Assembly: GCA_944358305.1 (NCBI GenBank)
Contig: CALVQK010000006.1
Location: forward strand, 1 to 64,000
DNA from: an uncultured Bacilli bacterium
Lineage (GTDB): Bacteria > Bacillota_I > Bacilli_A > RF39 > UBA660
Length of the DNA: 64,000 nt
Reading direction: 5' to 3'
The translations under genes were made by a program, and so were the position numbers. Within the stretch, counting starts at the first letter, position 1, and every line of letters begins with the position of its first letter. Below are positions 1-9,657 of the stretch, piece by piece. Under the pieces are notes generated by a model. That model ran no database searches and was not told the DNA's origin. It saw only the letters and a list, made by a program, of their open reading frames with translations.

Positions 1-144
1 TGATTTTTTTCACCGTTCAAAAAATCAAAATCTAGGTGTTTATGACAAAGAAAATTAAAAACTAATATTGTAATTCAGCGATTAGATAGTCGTGATTATT
101 TTATTTAAACTACCTAGAGTATTGTAGAAACTTTCCTTATATAT

Positions 145-170
145 TAAAAAACTAACCTAAAAAGATTAGT
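145..170 (-). terminator. Intrinsic terminator of the S11 carboxypeptidase gene
   Basis: Arms at 151-157 and 164-170 pair over 7 bp with one G-U pair, followed on the minus strand by six T. It lies directly after the stop codon of the leftward carboxypeptidase gene. The remaining bases 1-144 show no gene that I can support. Confidence 0.75.
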
Positions 171-1466
171 CTATACAAAATTAATATTTCCTACTAACAT
201 ATCTGTTAGTGTTTTTCCTAATAATTCTAAAAAATTAAGTTTATCTACATTTTCAGTAACTGTTAGTATTTCTTCTTTTATTTCATTATTATCACTATCT
301 TTAACAATAATTTTTCCTACTTCATCACCTATTTTTAATGGTAAATTATTGTTAGTTATTTTTATATCATAAGTATATTTTTTGGTATCATCACTTTTCT
401 TAGAAAGTATTGCAATATCGTTAAGAGGTACTAAACTTATTTTAGGACTAGTCGCTTTATCTAAACTTATTTCTTTTACAATATCTTCAGTAGTTTTAAG
501 TATTTCTATTTTATAATTATTAAAACCATAATCTAATAGGCTCATTGTTTCACTATTTCTAATTTGGCTATTTTCTTCTCCTAAAACTATAGCGATAAGC
601 CTTAAATCATCTCTTTTAGCAGTGGCAGCTAGACAGTATTTTGCAGCATCGGTATGTCCTGTTTTTAAGCCATCTGCCCCTTCATAAAATCTTACTAGTT
701 TATTAGTATTAACTAGCCAAAATTTATTATCAGTATCTTCTCTTAGATAATCTTCATAGACAGATGAAAATTCTAATATTTTTTCATGTTTTAAAAGTTC
801 CCTAGCAATTATAGCCATATCGTAAGCACTTGAATAGTGATCATCTTCATCTAAACCGGTACAGTTTTTAAAGTGGGTATTTTTTAGCCCTAACTCTTCT
901 ACTTTCTTATTCATCATTTCTACAAACTCTACTTCTGTTCCTGCGATAAATTCAGCCATAGCGACAGTAGCATCATTAGCACTGGCCATAGATATTCCTT
1001 TCATCATATCTAGAACTGTCATTTCTTCTCCTGTTGTTAAATATATTTGACTTCCTCCCATACCTGAAGCATTAGCACTGGCCGTTACAATATCATCCCA
1101 TTTTATTTTTCCTGATTCAATATTTTCTAAAATAATAATCTGGGCAACCATTTTGGTCATAGAAGCAACAGCAACTTGTTCATCTTTATTTTTTTCAAAA
1201 ATTATCTCTCCTGTGGTAGCATCCATTAAAACTCCTGATACCGCATTAGGAATTAAAGAAGTATCCTGAGTATTATTTGAATTTTCTTCATTTGTTTCAC
1301 TGCTATTTTCATTTACTATACTATCTTCATTACTTTGTGTGTTTTCATCTAGATTATTCTCTTCACTAATCTCACTATTATTTGTATTATTATCAATTGA
1401 TTCTGCTTTAACATAACAAGGAATTAAAAGAATAGATAACATAAGTAAAAGTAATGTCTTTTTCAT
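171..1466 (-). CDS. D-alanyl-D-alanine carboxypeptidase (PBP5-like, peptidase family S11)
   Basis: Serine DD-carboxypeptidase that trims the terminal D-Ala from peptidoglycan stem peptides outside the membrane. A signal peptide (residues 1-21) is followed by an Asn/Glu/Ser-rich linker (about 22-72) and the penicillin-binding domain. The three S11 motifs are visible: S102-M-T-K105, S162-A-N164 and K268-T-G270. A C-terminal beta domain and a final hydrophobic/amphipathic stretch fit the usual membrane tether. The 431 aa length is normal for the family. The start has a good TTAGGAG site upstream. The acidic low-complexity linker is unusual. It is divergent from a second, unrelated carboxypeptidase. 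A housekeeping DacA role and a sporulation DacF/DacB role cannot be separated from sequence. Confidence 0.93.
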   Translation of the reverse strand: MKKTLLLLMLSILLIPCYVKAESIDNNTNNSEISEENNLDENTQSNEDSIVNENSSETNEENSNNTQDTSLIPNAVSGVLMDATTGEIIFEKNKDEQVAVASMTKMVAQIIILENIESGKIKWDDIVTASANASGMGGSQIYLTTGEEMTVLDMMKGISMASANDATVAMAEFIAGTEVEFVEMMNKKVEELGLKNTHFKNCTGLDEDDHYSSAYDMAIIARELLKHEKILEFSSVYEDYLREDTDNKFWLVNTNKLVRFYEGADGLKTGHTDAAKYCLAATAKRDDLRLIAIVLGEENSQIRNSETMSLLDYGFNNYKIEILKTTEDIVKEISLDKATSPKISLVPLNDIAILSKKSDDTKKYTYDIKITNNNLPLKIGDEVGKIIVKDSDNNEIKEEILTVTENVDKLNFLELLGKTLTDMLVGNINFV

Positions 1467-1608
1467 TAAATCAACTCCTAATAAAAGCTATGCGGACGTT
1501 TTTTAAATATGCTTCTATTATTTTACAAAAATTAAAGTCATATTAAATTAAATATGATATTATGGTATTAATGAGAGTGAAAGAAATATAATTAAGTAAG
1601 GTGTGTTT

Positions 1609-2481
1609 ATGAAAAAAATTATTATTATTTTAAGTAGTATTATTGTTATTATCTTTATTATACTTATGATTTTCTTATTCAATACAGATAGTAAAAATAA
1701 AGATATTGATAATGTTAAAGAAAATGAGACTACAGAAAATACTAAAGAAAAAGAAAACAATGAGTTTAGTACGTTAGCTTATTATAAGGAAGAAAATCTT
1801 GATAGATATAAAACTTATCAAACTAATAATCCTGATCTTTCTATAGAGGATATTGTTACAAGAGTTAATCTTAATTTAGATAAAGATGTTTATACAGATA
1901 CATTACCTGCTATTAATTTAAATACTAACTATTTACTTGTTAATAAGTTTTATTATTTAGATAGTAATTATATCCCAGAGAATCTAGAACTTTTAGATAG
2001 TAGTTATGCTAAAAGTGGTATTTATTTAGTTAAGGAAGCTAAAGATAATATTGAAAGATTAATTAATGATGCTAAAAATGATGGTATGAATATTAGAGTA
2101 ATCTCAGCTTATAGATCTTATTCTTATCAAGAAAATTTATATAATAATTATGTAAAAAATGATGGAGTTGAAATGGCCGATACTTACTCTGCTAGGCCAG
2201 GATACTCTGAACATCAAACAGGATTAGTTGTTGATGTTACACGTGCCTATGATAATTTTAATAATTTTGAAAATACTGATGAATATAATTGGATGTTAGA
2301 AAATGCAGCAAATTATGGATTTATTTTAAGGTATCCTAAGGATAAAGAAGATATTACTACTTATAGTTTTGAAGCTTGGCATTATCGCTATGTTGGTGTG
2401 GAATTAGCCCAAAAAATAAAGGCTAGTAACCTAACCTTTGATGAGTATTATATAAGATATTTAGAAAGTGATAATAATTAA
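1609..2481 (+). CDS. VanY/LdcB-type D,D- or L,D-carboxypeptidase (peptidase family M15B)
   Basis: Predicted zinc carboxypeptidase acting on peptidoglycan stem peptides, anchored by one N-terminal membrane segment (about residues 3-25) with an Asn/Glu/Lys-rich spacer. The M15B metal motif S-x-H-x2-G-x3-D is present (His202, Asp209), as is the E-A-W-H-x-R-Y-V-G motif with His258. The ATG at 1609 is chosen because an AAGGTG site sits 5 bases upstream; a GTG two codons earlier lies inside that site. The 3' end overlaps the convergent NUDIX gene by a few bases. VanY here need not mean vancomycin resistance: no vanHAX, vanR or vanS partners are adjacent, so a housekeeping wall-remodelling role is more likely. 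Confidence 0.9.
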   Translation: MKKIIIILSSIIVIIFIILMIFLFNTDSKNKDIDNVKENETTENTKEKENNEFSTLAYYKEENLDRYKTYQTNNPDLSIEDIVTRVNLNLDKDVYTDTLPAINLNTNYLLVNKFYYLDSNYIPENLELLDSSYAKSGIYLVKEAKDNIERLINDAKNDGMNIRVISAYRSYSYQENLYNNYVKNDGVEMADTYSARPGYSEHQTGLVVDVTRAYDNFNNFENTDEYNWMLENAANYGFILRYPKDKEDITTYSFEAWHYRYVGVELAQKIKASNLTFDEYYIRYLESDNN

Positions 2482-2990
2482 AAATCACTTTTTATTTTTT
2501 CAAACAATTTAATTCTATTTTCTTTGAAAGAAGTTTTTCCTTCTTTAATCATGTTTATTATTTCACCTATGCTAAACCATTTAACTTCTGATAATTCCTC
2601 TTCTTGGATGATAAATTCATCTTCTTTTTTATTGCATTTAACATAATAGAAATAAGTTACATGAGAATTACTCTCTTTAATACTAACTTCTTTTTCACCA
2701 TAAGGAATTAATTCTTCATAAGATACATCTAGGCCTACTTCTTCTTTCATTTCTCTTAGGGCGGCATCTTCTAATGTTTCATAAGCATCAACATGTCCTG
2801 CACAAAGTCCCCATTTATTAGGATCAAATCTTTTATTGGAGTTTCTTTTTTGTAATAAAATTTTACCATCATCATTAACAATAAATATACCTACCTCATT
2901 ATGTAATAAATTTTTATCATGAGCTTCCTCTTTATCCATAACTTGACCTGTGAAATTCCCATTTTCATCTACTATTTCAATTAATTCCAT
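2478..2990 (-). CDS. NUDIX hydrolase
   Basis: Mg-dependent hydrolase of a nucleoside diphosphate linked to another moiety; the substrate cannot be told. The complete Nudix box (G-x5-E-x7-R-E-x2-E-E-x-G) is seen as GHVDAYE followed by REMKEEVGL. A short N-terminal extension with VDENGN resembles the IPP-isomerase-like and YfcD-like subgroup. The ATG at 2990 is preferred: a GGAG site lies 9 bases upstream, whereas the TTG at 3005 and ATG at 2999 overlap or abut that site. The product is 170 aa. It lies 44 bases downstream of the YihY gene on the same strand and is probably co-transcribed. Confidence 0.88.
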   Translation of the reverse strand: MELIEIVDENGNFTGQVMDKEEAHDKNLLHNEVGIFIVNDDGKILLQKRNSNKRFDPNKWGLCAGHVDAYETLEDAALREMKEEVGLDVSYEELIPYGEKEVSIKESNSHVTYFYYVKCNKKEDEFIIQEEELSEVKWFSIGEIINMIKEGKTSFKENRIKLFEKIKSDF

Positions 2991-3034
2991 TTTTTTCATC
3001 TCCAAACGTTATAAATAACAAAAGAAAAGACAAC

Positions 3035-3907
3035 TTACTTTTCTTTCTTCATCGCTTCATCTATATCACTTTTCTTAAGTCTTAGAGTTTCTTGTATTAC
3101 TCCTGTAGCATTAAAACACATTCCTAATGTAAAGATGTAAGCTAGAATATAAACCCAAATTAATAATACTAAAATATTAGACATTGCTCCATAAAAAACA
3201 TTATAATTAGCAAAATAGTCTACATAAAAAGCATATATTTTAGAACTTATTAACCACATAATAGTTGTAAATAAGGCTCCTGGTATAGTACTTTTACTAT
3301 TTATCTTTGTATCTGGAGCGATAGTATAAAGTAGTTTTAAATTATAATATATTAAGAATAAAGATATTGGGTATTCGATGATTCTATAAGTATTTTCAAC
3401 TAAACTAGTTAGACTATCATTATGAATTGAGTTTGTTATTATTTTTATTAAAACATCTCCAAAAGCAGGAACTAATATTAAGAATAGAAATAATACTACT
3501 AATATCAAAGTCATTAAAATAGCTTTGCCTCTTCTTTTAAGTTCACTACTATCTTTAACCTTATATATTTCATTTGAAGTATTAATTATAGAATATGTTC
3601 CATTACTAGCAAGAATGAACGCTGCAAAAAAGAATATTATCATGTTAAAACTTAATAAATCTCCACCGTTACCAGCTGGAATTAAATAATTTATAACATC
3701 ACTTGGAACAACTGATTCTAATATTTCTTTAATACTTGTAGCAGGAAGGCCAAATTCACTACCAATGGCACCTACTAAAGCGATTAAAGGAATGATTGAG
3801 ATAACAAGAAAAAAAGCAAGTTGACCTGGTAGAATACGCATTTCGGGTAGTTTAATTATTGAAATAACTTTTCTTAAAAATATTCTCATTTTCCTACTTT
3901 TTTTCAT
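3035..3907 (-). CDS. YihY/BrkB family integral membrane protein
   Basis: 290-aa polytopic membrane protein of the YihY (formerly called RNase BN) family. About six hydrophobic segments are visible after a basic N-terminus, and the family-typical proline-rich start of the first segment (GQLAFFLVISIIPL) is present. The old RNase BN assignment of this family is known to be wrong; its real function is not established. The gene sits 9 bases downstream of the GGDEF-like sensor gene on the same strand, so it belongs to a compact operon that may begin at gatC. Confidence 0.88.
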   Translation of the reverse strand: MKKSRKMRIFLRKVISIIKLPEMRILPGQLAFFLVISIIPLIALVGAIGSEFGLPATSIKEILESVVPSDVINYLIPAGNGGDLLSFNMIIFFFAAFILASNGTYSIINTSNEIYKVKDSSELKRRGKAILMTLILVVLFLFLILVPAFGDVLIKIITNSIHNDSLTSLVENTYRIIEYPISLFLIYYNLKLLYTIAPDTKINSKSTIPGALFTTIMWLISSKIYAFYVDYFANYNVFYGAMSNILVLLIWVYILAYIFTLGMCFNATGVIQETLRLKKSDIDEAMKKEK

Positions 3908-3916
3908 TATACTCTC

Positions 3917-5971
3917 CTACTTTAATCCTTGCTTTTTCGTCATCATTTCAAGTGTTGCTTCGTTAATAGCATCATCTAATGTTTTAATATCATCTTCTAT
4001 CATACTATAACCAACACTAGCACCAAAATCATGTGGTAAATTTTTCATTTCTTTTTCTAGTTTTTTAGCATAAGTATCTACTTGTCTTTCACTATAGCCT
4101 ACTAAATAAACTAAGAATTCATTTCCATCAGTTCTAATTATCTCGCTATTTTCAAGTTGAGTATTAACTAATGTAGAAGCGGCTGTTACGATTAATTTAT
4201 CGCCTTCTTCATGTCCATAATTATCATTAATATATTTAACATTATTTAAATCAATTATTACAACAGCTTGAGGATATACTTTACTAGCTTCCCAATCTGG
4301 GGCTTTTTTATTTAAATAATTTCTATTCTTTAAAGATGTTAATAAATCTGTATATTTATGTCTATCTTCTTTCTTAACCTTCTTTATCTTACGTTTACGT
4401 TTGAAATATAAGTAAAGAATGGCTAAAGCTATTAAAGGAACAGAAACAATTATTAATATAATTAAGAACAAGCCCATAAAACTACTACGTTCTACTATTG
4501 ATCTACTAATATCTGCTAAACCATTGTTTCGATAATTATAATAAGAATTAGTTGTAATTATATAGTTAAATAGATTATAGAATGTATTATTATTATTTTT
4601 AACCATAAATTTATAATCATTCATCATAGTATCTTGATATAGGACATCATAATCTTTAAATGTTGTATTTTTATAAAGATTATATACTTCTTTATCAACT
4701 ACAAGCATTTTATCATTAGCATTTTCTACTAAGTCACTATTTGTATCATAGACAGTTATATCACTACGGCTATTATTTTCAAAATAATTATATAAAGATG
4801 TATTATCTATCATTGCAATATTTTCATCTTTTAGACTTTCAAAAGAATTGACAACATGATTATCGCTTCTTCTTCCTAAAATAACATAGTCTTCAATGAA
4901 AGTAGATATTGTTTCTTTATAATCATCATTAACACTTGCAAAATTATAATAATCAAAATATATATCGACATCGCCTTTTTCAATAGCTTTTCTTAAAGCT
5001 TCTTTACTACTATATCTTCTATAAGTAAAACTTATATCAGTAAGACGACTCATTCTATTTAAGTATTCTCCTGCTATACCTGAAACTTTACCATCTATTT
5101 CTACTTCGTATGGATAATTTTCAACATAACCATAAACATAATTTTTCTTAACTAAATCTGTAGCATCAGCGGAACTTACTTCGTTTTCACTTATGTAATA
5201 GTTAAAATAAACGTCATTATATTCATTTACATAATTTTCTTTTTGCCATTTTTCAAAATATTTTCTAATAATGGTATTAAGTCTAGCGTTAGATTCATCA
5301 CTACTTAATGTTAATACAAGTTTTTTAGACATTTCTGTAAAATAATAATTTATATAATAACTATTATTCTCAATAGTCTTATTTAAATACATTATATTAG
5401 GAATAATAATCATATCTACTTCATCATTATCTAGGGAAGTAAATAATTCGTCTATTGTGTCATATGATCTAAAAGCAAGATTAGTTCCAGTTTTTAAATA
5501 ATAACTTATTTCCGCAGTATCAGAACTAAAGACACCAAAAGTAAGATTAGACATATCACTTACTCTATTAATTCGAACATATTCTTTGCCAATAGCAATG
5601 TAGCCATCTGTGGCAATTAATAAATCATTATTTGTTAATTCATCCTCATTATTTAAAACTCTAAAACTATAACCTTTATTATCTTCTAATTCACTATCTT
5701 TAGAGTAAGCTATTTTATTAAATTCTAGACCAACATTACTTTCAAAGTCTTCTAAAAAATTAAAAAATACTCCTTCACCATTAAGACCATAAAGTGGATA
5801 ATCATTTACAACATTTATATCTATCATTGTTGTATCATTTTCTTCTACCCATTTCTTTTCATTAACAGTTAAAGAACTTCTTGCATCTTCTCTATTATAA
5901 TAGATGTAAACACCAATAAAAACAATGACTACAACTAAAAGAGGAAGAATGATTAGTGCTTTTTTCTTCAT
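3917..5971 (-). CDS. Membrane sensor: two SBP-type extracellular domains and a degenerate GGDEF domain
   Basis: 684 aa: an N-terminal membrane segment (about 4-24), two tandem domains that look like family-3 solute-binding proteins (about 50-260 and 270-485), a second membrane segment (498-523) and a cytoplasmic GGDEF-fold domain. The metal-binding loop is DLNN (574-577) and the signature is DGNEF (615-619) instead of GGDEF. The third residue, normally a metal-binding Asp or Glu, is Asn, and the first Gly is Asp. In known diguanylate cyclases that change is expected to reduce or abolish c-di-GMP synthesis, so a receptor-only or other nucleotide role is possible. No EAL, HD-GYP or PilZ partner is in the window. 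The next gene upstream (5980-6435) is probably in the same transcript. Confidence 0.85.
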   Translation of the reverse strand: MKKKALIILPLLVVVIVFIGVYIYYNREDARSSLTVNEKKWVEENDTTMIDINVVNDYPLYGLNGEGVFFNFLEDFESNVGLEFNKIAYSKDSELEDNKGYSFRVLNNEDELTNNDLLIATDGYIAIGKEYVRINRVSDMSNLTFGVFSSDTAEISYYLKTGTNLAFRSYDTIDELFTSLDNDEVDMIIIPNIMYLNKTIENNSYYINYYFTEMSKKLVLTLSSDESNARLNTIIRKYFEKWQKENYVNEYNDVYFNYYISENEVSSADATDLVKKNYVYGYVENYPYEVEIDGKVSGIAGEYLNRMSRLTDISFTYRRYSSKEALRKAIEKGDVDIYFDYYNFASVNDDYKETISTFIEDYVILGRRSDNHVVNSFESLKDENIAMIDNTSLYNYFENNSRSDITVYDTNSDLVENANDKMLVVDKEVYNLYKNTTFKDYDVLYQDTMMNDYKFMVKNNNNTFYNLFNYIITTNSYYNYRNNGLADISRSIVERSSFMGLFLIILIIVSVPLIALAILYLYFKRKRKIKKVKKEDRHKYTDLLTSLKNRNYLNKKAPDWEASKVYPQAVVIIDLNNVKYINDNYGHEEGDKLIVTAASTLVNTQLENSEIIRTDGNEFLVYLVGYSERQVDTYAKKLEKEMKNLPHDFGASVGYSMIEDDIKTLDDAINEATLEMMTKKQGLK

Positions 5972-5979
5972 AATTCCTC

Positions 5980-6435
5980 CTATCTATCTTTAGTCCAAGA
6001 AAATTCATCTTTATTTTGATGTTTATAACCTATAATTGGAAATCTACTATCATCATTACTTTTACTTATAAATACTTGAATATCATAATATGCTTTCTGA
6101 TCTTCTTCTAAATTATCAGTAATAGATGTAGTTAAAGCTTTAGCAGGATCAAGTTCAACATCATCATTAACTGTGATAAGAACATTTAAAATTCTACCTT
6201 GAATATCACAGCTAGCCTCACTAACTTCATCTCTTTCTTCAAGTGTACTTACTATATCATCTTGCTCTTTCTCTGTTATTTCTACTTCTTCTATTCCATC
6301 TAGTCTATCACCATAGATAGCAGTAGCTTCATTTGGAAAGAAAGTTAATTTAACAGCAAAAACTAAAATTACAAAGATTACACAAATTATAAATGTAATT
6401 ACAACAAGTTTGTTATTTTTAATAAATTTCTTCAC
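5980..6435 (-). CDS. Single-pass membrane protein of unknown function
   Basis: 151 aa that I do not recognise. A basic N-terminus and one membrane segment (about residues 9-30) precede an acidic soluble domain of alternating strands and helices, rich in Glu and Asp (about 45-130), followed by a polar tail. The orientation suggests that the soluble part is outside. The domain has the size and alternation of a small alpha/beta fold resembling Asp23-like or GerM-like modules, but no motif decides this. It lies between gatB and the GGDEF-like sensor and ends 8 bases before the latter starts, so it could be an accessory protein of that sensor; this is only context. Confidence 0.6.
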   Translation of the reverse strand: MKKFIKNNKLVVITFIICVIFVILVFAVKLTFFPNEATAIYGDRLDGIEEVEITEKEQDDIVSTLEERDEVSEASCDIQGRILNVLITVNDDVELDPAKALTTSITDNLEEDQKAYYDIQVFISKSNDDSRFPIIGYKHQNKDEFSWTKDR

Positions 6436-6486
6436 TTTATCACTTCCTAGTATAATTATTATATAATATTATTCATAAGTTATCAA

Positions 6487-7905
6487 TTACTTATTTAACT
6501 CTTTAACTAACATATCACTAGCTTTTTTAGGATTGACACTTCCTTTGGTTTCTTTCATAACTTGTCCCATTAAGTATTTTAAGGCTCTATCATGACCATT
6601 TTTATAATCATTTACACTATCAGGATTATTCTCTATTACTTTAGTAATAATTTCATTAATAAAGCTATCATCTGTAATATTTTGAATATTGAATTCTTTC
6701 TTTAATTCTTCAAGAGTCTTATCTGTTTCCATTAAAGAATCTATTAAGTCTTTTATATTTTTATTAGATAACTCTCTACTTTCAAGATTTTCAATTACTT
6801 CTACTAACTTCTCATATGATAATTTAGTATCAGTTATTACTTTATTATGTTTATTTAAGTATGAAGATATATCTGAAAGTAGGAGATTAACGGCTGTAAC
6901 ATAATTAGTTTTAAATTCTAGTAGTCCTAAGAAATAATCATTTAATGAACGATTAGCAATTAATTTTTCTATTTGTAAAGATGTAAGTCCTACTTCTTTA
7001 TATTTTTTTCTTAACTCATCAGGTAATAAAGGTAAAGTCTTAAGTGAGTCTTCAATAAATTCATCTGTAACGACAAGATAAGGAATATCTGGTTCTATAA
7101 AATAACGATAATCATTACCTGTTTCTTTAACACGCATAAGAATAGTTTCTCCTATCTTATCATCAAATCTTCTTGTTTCTTCTCTTATTACTCCACCATT
7201 TTCTAAGACTTCTTCTTGTCTTTCTATTTCTTTATCAAGAGCAAGACCAACATTGTGAATTGAACTAATATTTTTTATCTCGGTTCTTGTTCCTAACTTT
7301 TCAGTTTTACTAATAGAGACATTAGCATCACATCTCATGCTTCCTTCTTCCATTTTACAGTCACTGATATTAGCATAAAATAATAGTTCTCTTAATTTTA
7401 TAAGATAAGCCATTGCTTCTTTACTATTACTAATACAAGGCTCGGTTACAATTTCGATTAAAGGTACACCGGCTCTATTAAAATCAAGAAGACTTACATT
7501 GCCACGGTGAGCACTTTTGCAAGTATCTTCTTCTATATGAATATCGGAAATACCTATTTTCTTCTTTATACCATCTACTTCTATTTCTACATAGCCACCA
7601 GTTCCAATAGGAGTTCTATTTTGAGTTATTTGATAATTTTTAGGATTATCTGGATAAAAATAGTTTTTACGATCAAAATGCATTTTACGAGTAATATTAC
7701 AGTTTAGAACTTTACAAGCTCTAATACCTTGTCTTATTATTTCTTTGTTAAGAGTTGGTAAGGTACCTGGATAGCCTAAATCAATTACATTAACAGAAGT
7801 ATTAGTAGCCATACCATAAGTATTGGCACTACTAGAAAAAAGTTTACTATTACTTTTTATTTCAACATGCACTTCAAGTCCCATAGTGGGAATATAATTA
7901 CTCAC
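6487..7905 (-). CDS. gatB: Asp-tRNA(Asn)/Glu-tRNA(Gln) amidotransferase subunit B
   Basis: Subunit B of the GatCAB transamidosome. It activates mischarged Glu-tRNA(Gln) or Asp-tRNA(Asn) by phosphorylation and uses ammonia from GatA to make Gln-tRNA(Gln) or Asn-tRNA(Asn). The sequence starts with the family hallmark GLEVHVEI, has the conserved MHFDRKNYFYPDNPKNYQ region, and ends with the helical GatB/Yqey tail (VNPKKASDMLV). At 472 aa it is full length. The start is GTG, with a strong GGAGGTG site inside the end of gatA. Third gene of a gatC-gatA-gatB operon. Confidence 0.98.
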   Translation of the reverse strand: MSNYIPTMGLEVHVEIKSNSKLFSSSANTYGMATNTSVNVIDLGYPGTLPTLNKEIIRQGIRACKVLNCNITRKMHFDRKNYFYPDNPKNYQITQNRTPIGTGGYVEIEVDGIKKKIGISDIHIEEDTCKSAHRGNVSLLDFNRAGVPLIEIVTEPCISNSKEAMAYLIKLRELLFYANISDCKMEEGSMRCDANVSISKTEKLGTRTEIKNISSIHNVGLALDKEIERQEEVLENGGVIREETRRFDDKIGETILMRVKETGNDYRYFIEPDIPYLVVTDEFIEDSLKTLPLLPDELRKKYKEVGLTSLQIEKLIANRSLNDYFLGLLEFKTNYVTAVNLLLSDISSYLNKHNKVITDTKLSYEKLVEVIENLESRELSNKNIKDLIDSLMETDKTLEELKKEFNIQNITDDSFINEIITKVIENNPDSVNDYKNGHDRALKYLMGQVMKETKGSVNPKKASDMLVKELNK

Positions 7906-9324
7906 TTAAAACACCTCCTCAAGAAAACTGGCTAATTTATAAATAGTTGCTTCATCAAAAGCTTTACCAATAATATGTAAACCTATAGGCATATTATTAC
8001 TGTTTTTACCAACAGGAACAGATAGACCAGGAAGTCCTGCCATATTAACTGGTATAACTAGGACATCATCCATAAAAGCTTTATGTGGGTCATCTGCTGA
8101 TGTACCAATAAGAGGAGCGATTCTAGTTGTAGTTGGGCCAATTATTAAATCATAATCTTTAAAAATACGATTAAATTCTTTAGTAATATCATCGCGTACC
8201 TTTAAGGCTTTATCATAATATACTTTAGCATTTTCTCCACTTAAAATATAAGAACCAACCATAATTCTTCTTTTTACTTCATCACCAAAGCCTTCTCCTC
8301 TTGTTTTTCCATACATTTCATCTACGCTATCTACATCTTTTGCTCTAAAGCCGTAGCGAACGCCATCAAAACGTGCTAAGTTACTACTAGCTTCAGCCAT
8401 AGCAATTATTTGATAAAGGTTAACTGCAGTGTCTAAGTATTTCATATCAACAATATCAACAACGGCTCCATTTTGTTCTAAGTAATTAATGACATCTTTA
8501 ATTCTATTACTAATCTCTTTATCGACAATATCACTAATAAAGAATTTAGGTAAAGCTATTTTTATACCTTTAATACTCTTCCCTATTAGTCTTGTAAAAT
8601 CTTCTTTGTTTTTTTTAACACTAGTAAGGTCTTTTTCATCTTCTCCTACTAAGATATTTAAAAGAGAGGCATTTTCATAGACAGTTCTAGTCATTGGTCC
8701 TATTTGATCTAAGCTTGATGCGAAAGCGACTAAACCATAACGAGAAATTCTTCCATAGGTTGGTTTCATACCAACAATACCTGTATAACTAGCAGGTTGC
8801 CTAATACTTCCACCTGTATCACTACCAAGAGCAAGAGGAACTAAAGAAGAAGAAACAGCACTAGCACTACCACCAGAACTACCACCAGCAGTTCTTTTTT
8901 TATCATGAGGATTTAAAGGAGCCCCAAAATAACTTGTTTCACTAGTTGAACCCATAGCAAACTCATCCATATTAGCTTTACCTATAATAAGCATTTTATT
9001 TTCTTTAATTCTTGTAACAACAGTAGCATCATAAATAGGAATGAAATTATCTAAAATATGTGAGGCACAGGTTGTTTTTAAATCTTTAGTTATAATATTG
9101 TCTTTAACAGCAATAGGAATACCAAAAAACAAATTATTAGGATCTACTTCACCAAGGTTTTTAGCTTCTTCTCTTACTTTATCATTTATAGTAATAAAAG
9201 CATTTAAGTCTTTATTTTCTTCTATTCTTTTTAAGGCTTCATCCACTAAATCAAGAGGAGTTATTTCTTTCTTTACTAATAACTCATGTATTTCTTTTAT
9301 ACTTAAATCTAAATATTTACTCAT
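7906..9324 (-). CDS. gatA: Asp-tRNA(Asn)/Glu-tRNA(Gln) amidotransferase subunit A
   Basis: Glutaminase subunit of GatCAB that releases ammonia from glutamine for GatB. The amidase-signature Ser-cisSer-Lys triad is intact: Lys74 (in IAVKDN), Ser149 (in AGGSSGG) and Ser173 (in SDTGGSIRQP), with the same spacing as in characterised GatA. It is 472 aa, full length. The stop codon lies directly before the gatB GTG start, and its own start overlaps the end of gatC by 8 bases, implying translational coupling. Presence of GatCAB suggests the cell makes Gln-tRNA(Gln), and perhaps Asn-tRNA(Asn), by the indirect route. Confidence 0.98.
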   Translation of the reverse strand: MSKYLDLSIKEIHELLVKKEITPLDLVDEALKRIEENKDLNAFITINDKVREEAKNLGEVDPNNLFFGIPIAVKDNIITKDLKTTCASHILDNFIPIYDATVVTRIKENKMLIIGKANMDEFAMGSTSETSYFGAPLNPHDKKRTAGGSSGGSASAVSSSLVPLALGSDTGGSIRQPASYTGIVGMKPTYGRISRYGLVAFASSLDQIGPMTRTVYENASLLNILVGEDEKDLTSVKKNKEDFTRLIGKSIKGIKIALPKFFISDIVDKEISNRIKDVINYLEQNGAVVDIVDMKYLDTAVNLYQIIAMAEASSNLARFDGVRYGFRAKDVDSVDEMYGKTRGEGFGDEVKRRIMVGSYILSGENAKVYYDKALKVRDDITKEFNRIFKDYDLIIGPTTTRIAPLIGTSADDPHKAFMDDVLVIPVNMAGLPGLSVPVGKNSNNMPIGLHIIGKAFDEATIYKLASFLEEVF

Positions 9325-9610
9325 TTATCATCACCGGTACTTCTATAAAACTTCCATTTTTAGCAGGAGCATTAATGCCTACATCTTTTGCACTTAACAT
9401 TTCTCCTACAATATCTTCTCTTAATCTAGTATTATCTTCTATTGGGGTATACATCATTTCATCATCATAATCTTTTACATCTTTTATTTTATCTATATCG
9501 TCCATTAAAACTTTAAGTTGTACTCTAAACTTTTCTATTTCTTCATCTGTTAAAGAAATTCTAGCTAGATGGGCAACATGTAATACTTCTTCTTTACTTA
9601 ACTTATCCAT
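9317..9610 (-). CDS. gatC: Asp-tRNA(Asn)/Glu-tRNA(Gln) amidotransferase subunit C
   Basis: 97-aa stabilising subunit that wraps around the GatA-GatB interface. The family start pattern (VLHVAHLARISLTDEEIEKF) and the C-terminal LREDIV region are clear. A strong AGGAGG site precedes the ATG. First gene of the gatCAB operon; the intergenic space upstream (9611-9657) is short and AT-rich and probably carries the operon promoter. Confidence 0.96.
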   Translation of the reverse strand: MDKLSKEEVLHVAHLARISLTDEEIEKFRVQLKVLMDDIDKIKDVKDYDDEMMYTPIEDNTRLREDIVGEMLSAKDVGINAPAKNGSFIEVPVMINE

Positions 9611-9657
9611 AATATCCTCCTTTTCCTACTTCGTTATTATATCATAGATTAGCAATT

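Noticed and set aside
1609-2481. Vancomycin-resistance VanY
   Set aside because: No van ligase, dehydrogenase, dipeptidase or VanRS genes adjoin. The M15B family has many housekeeping members.
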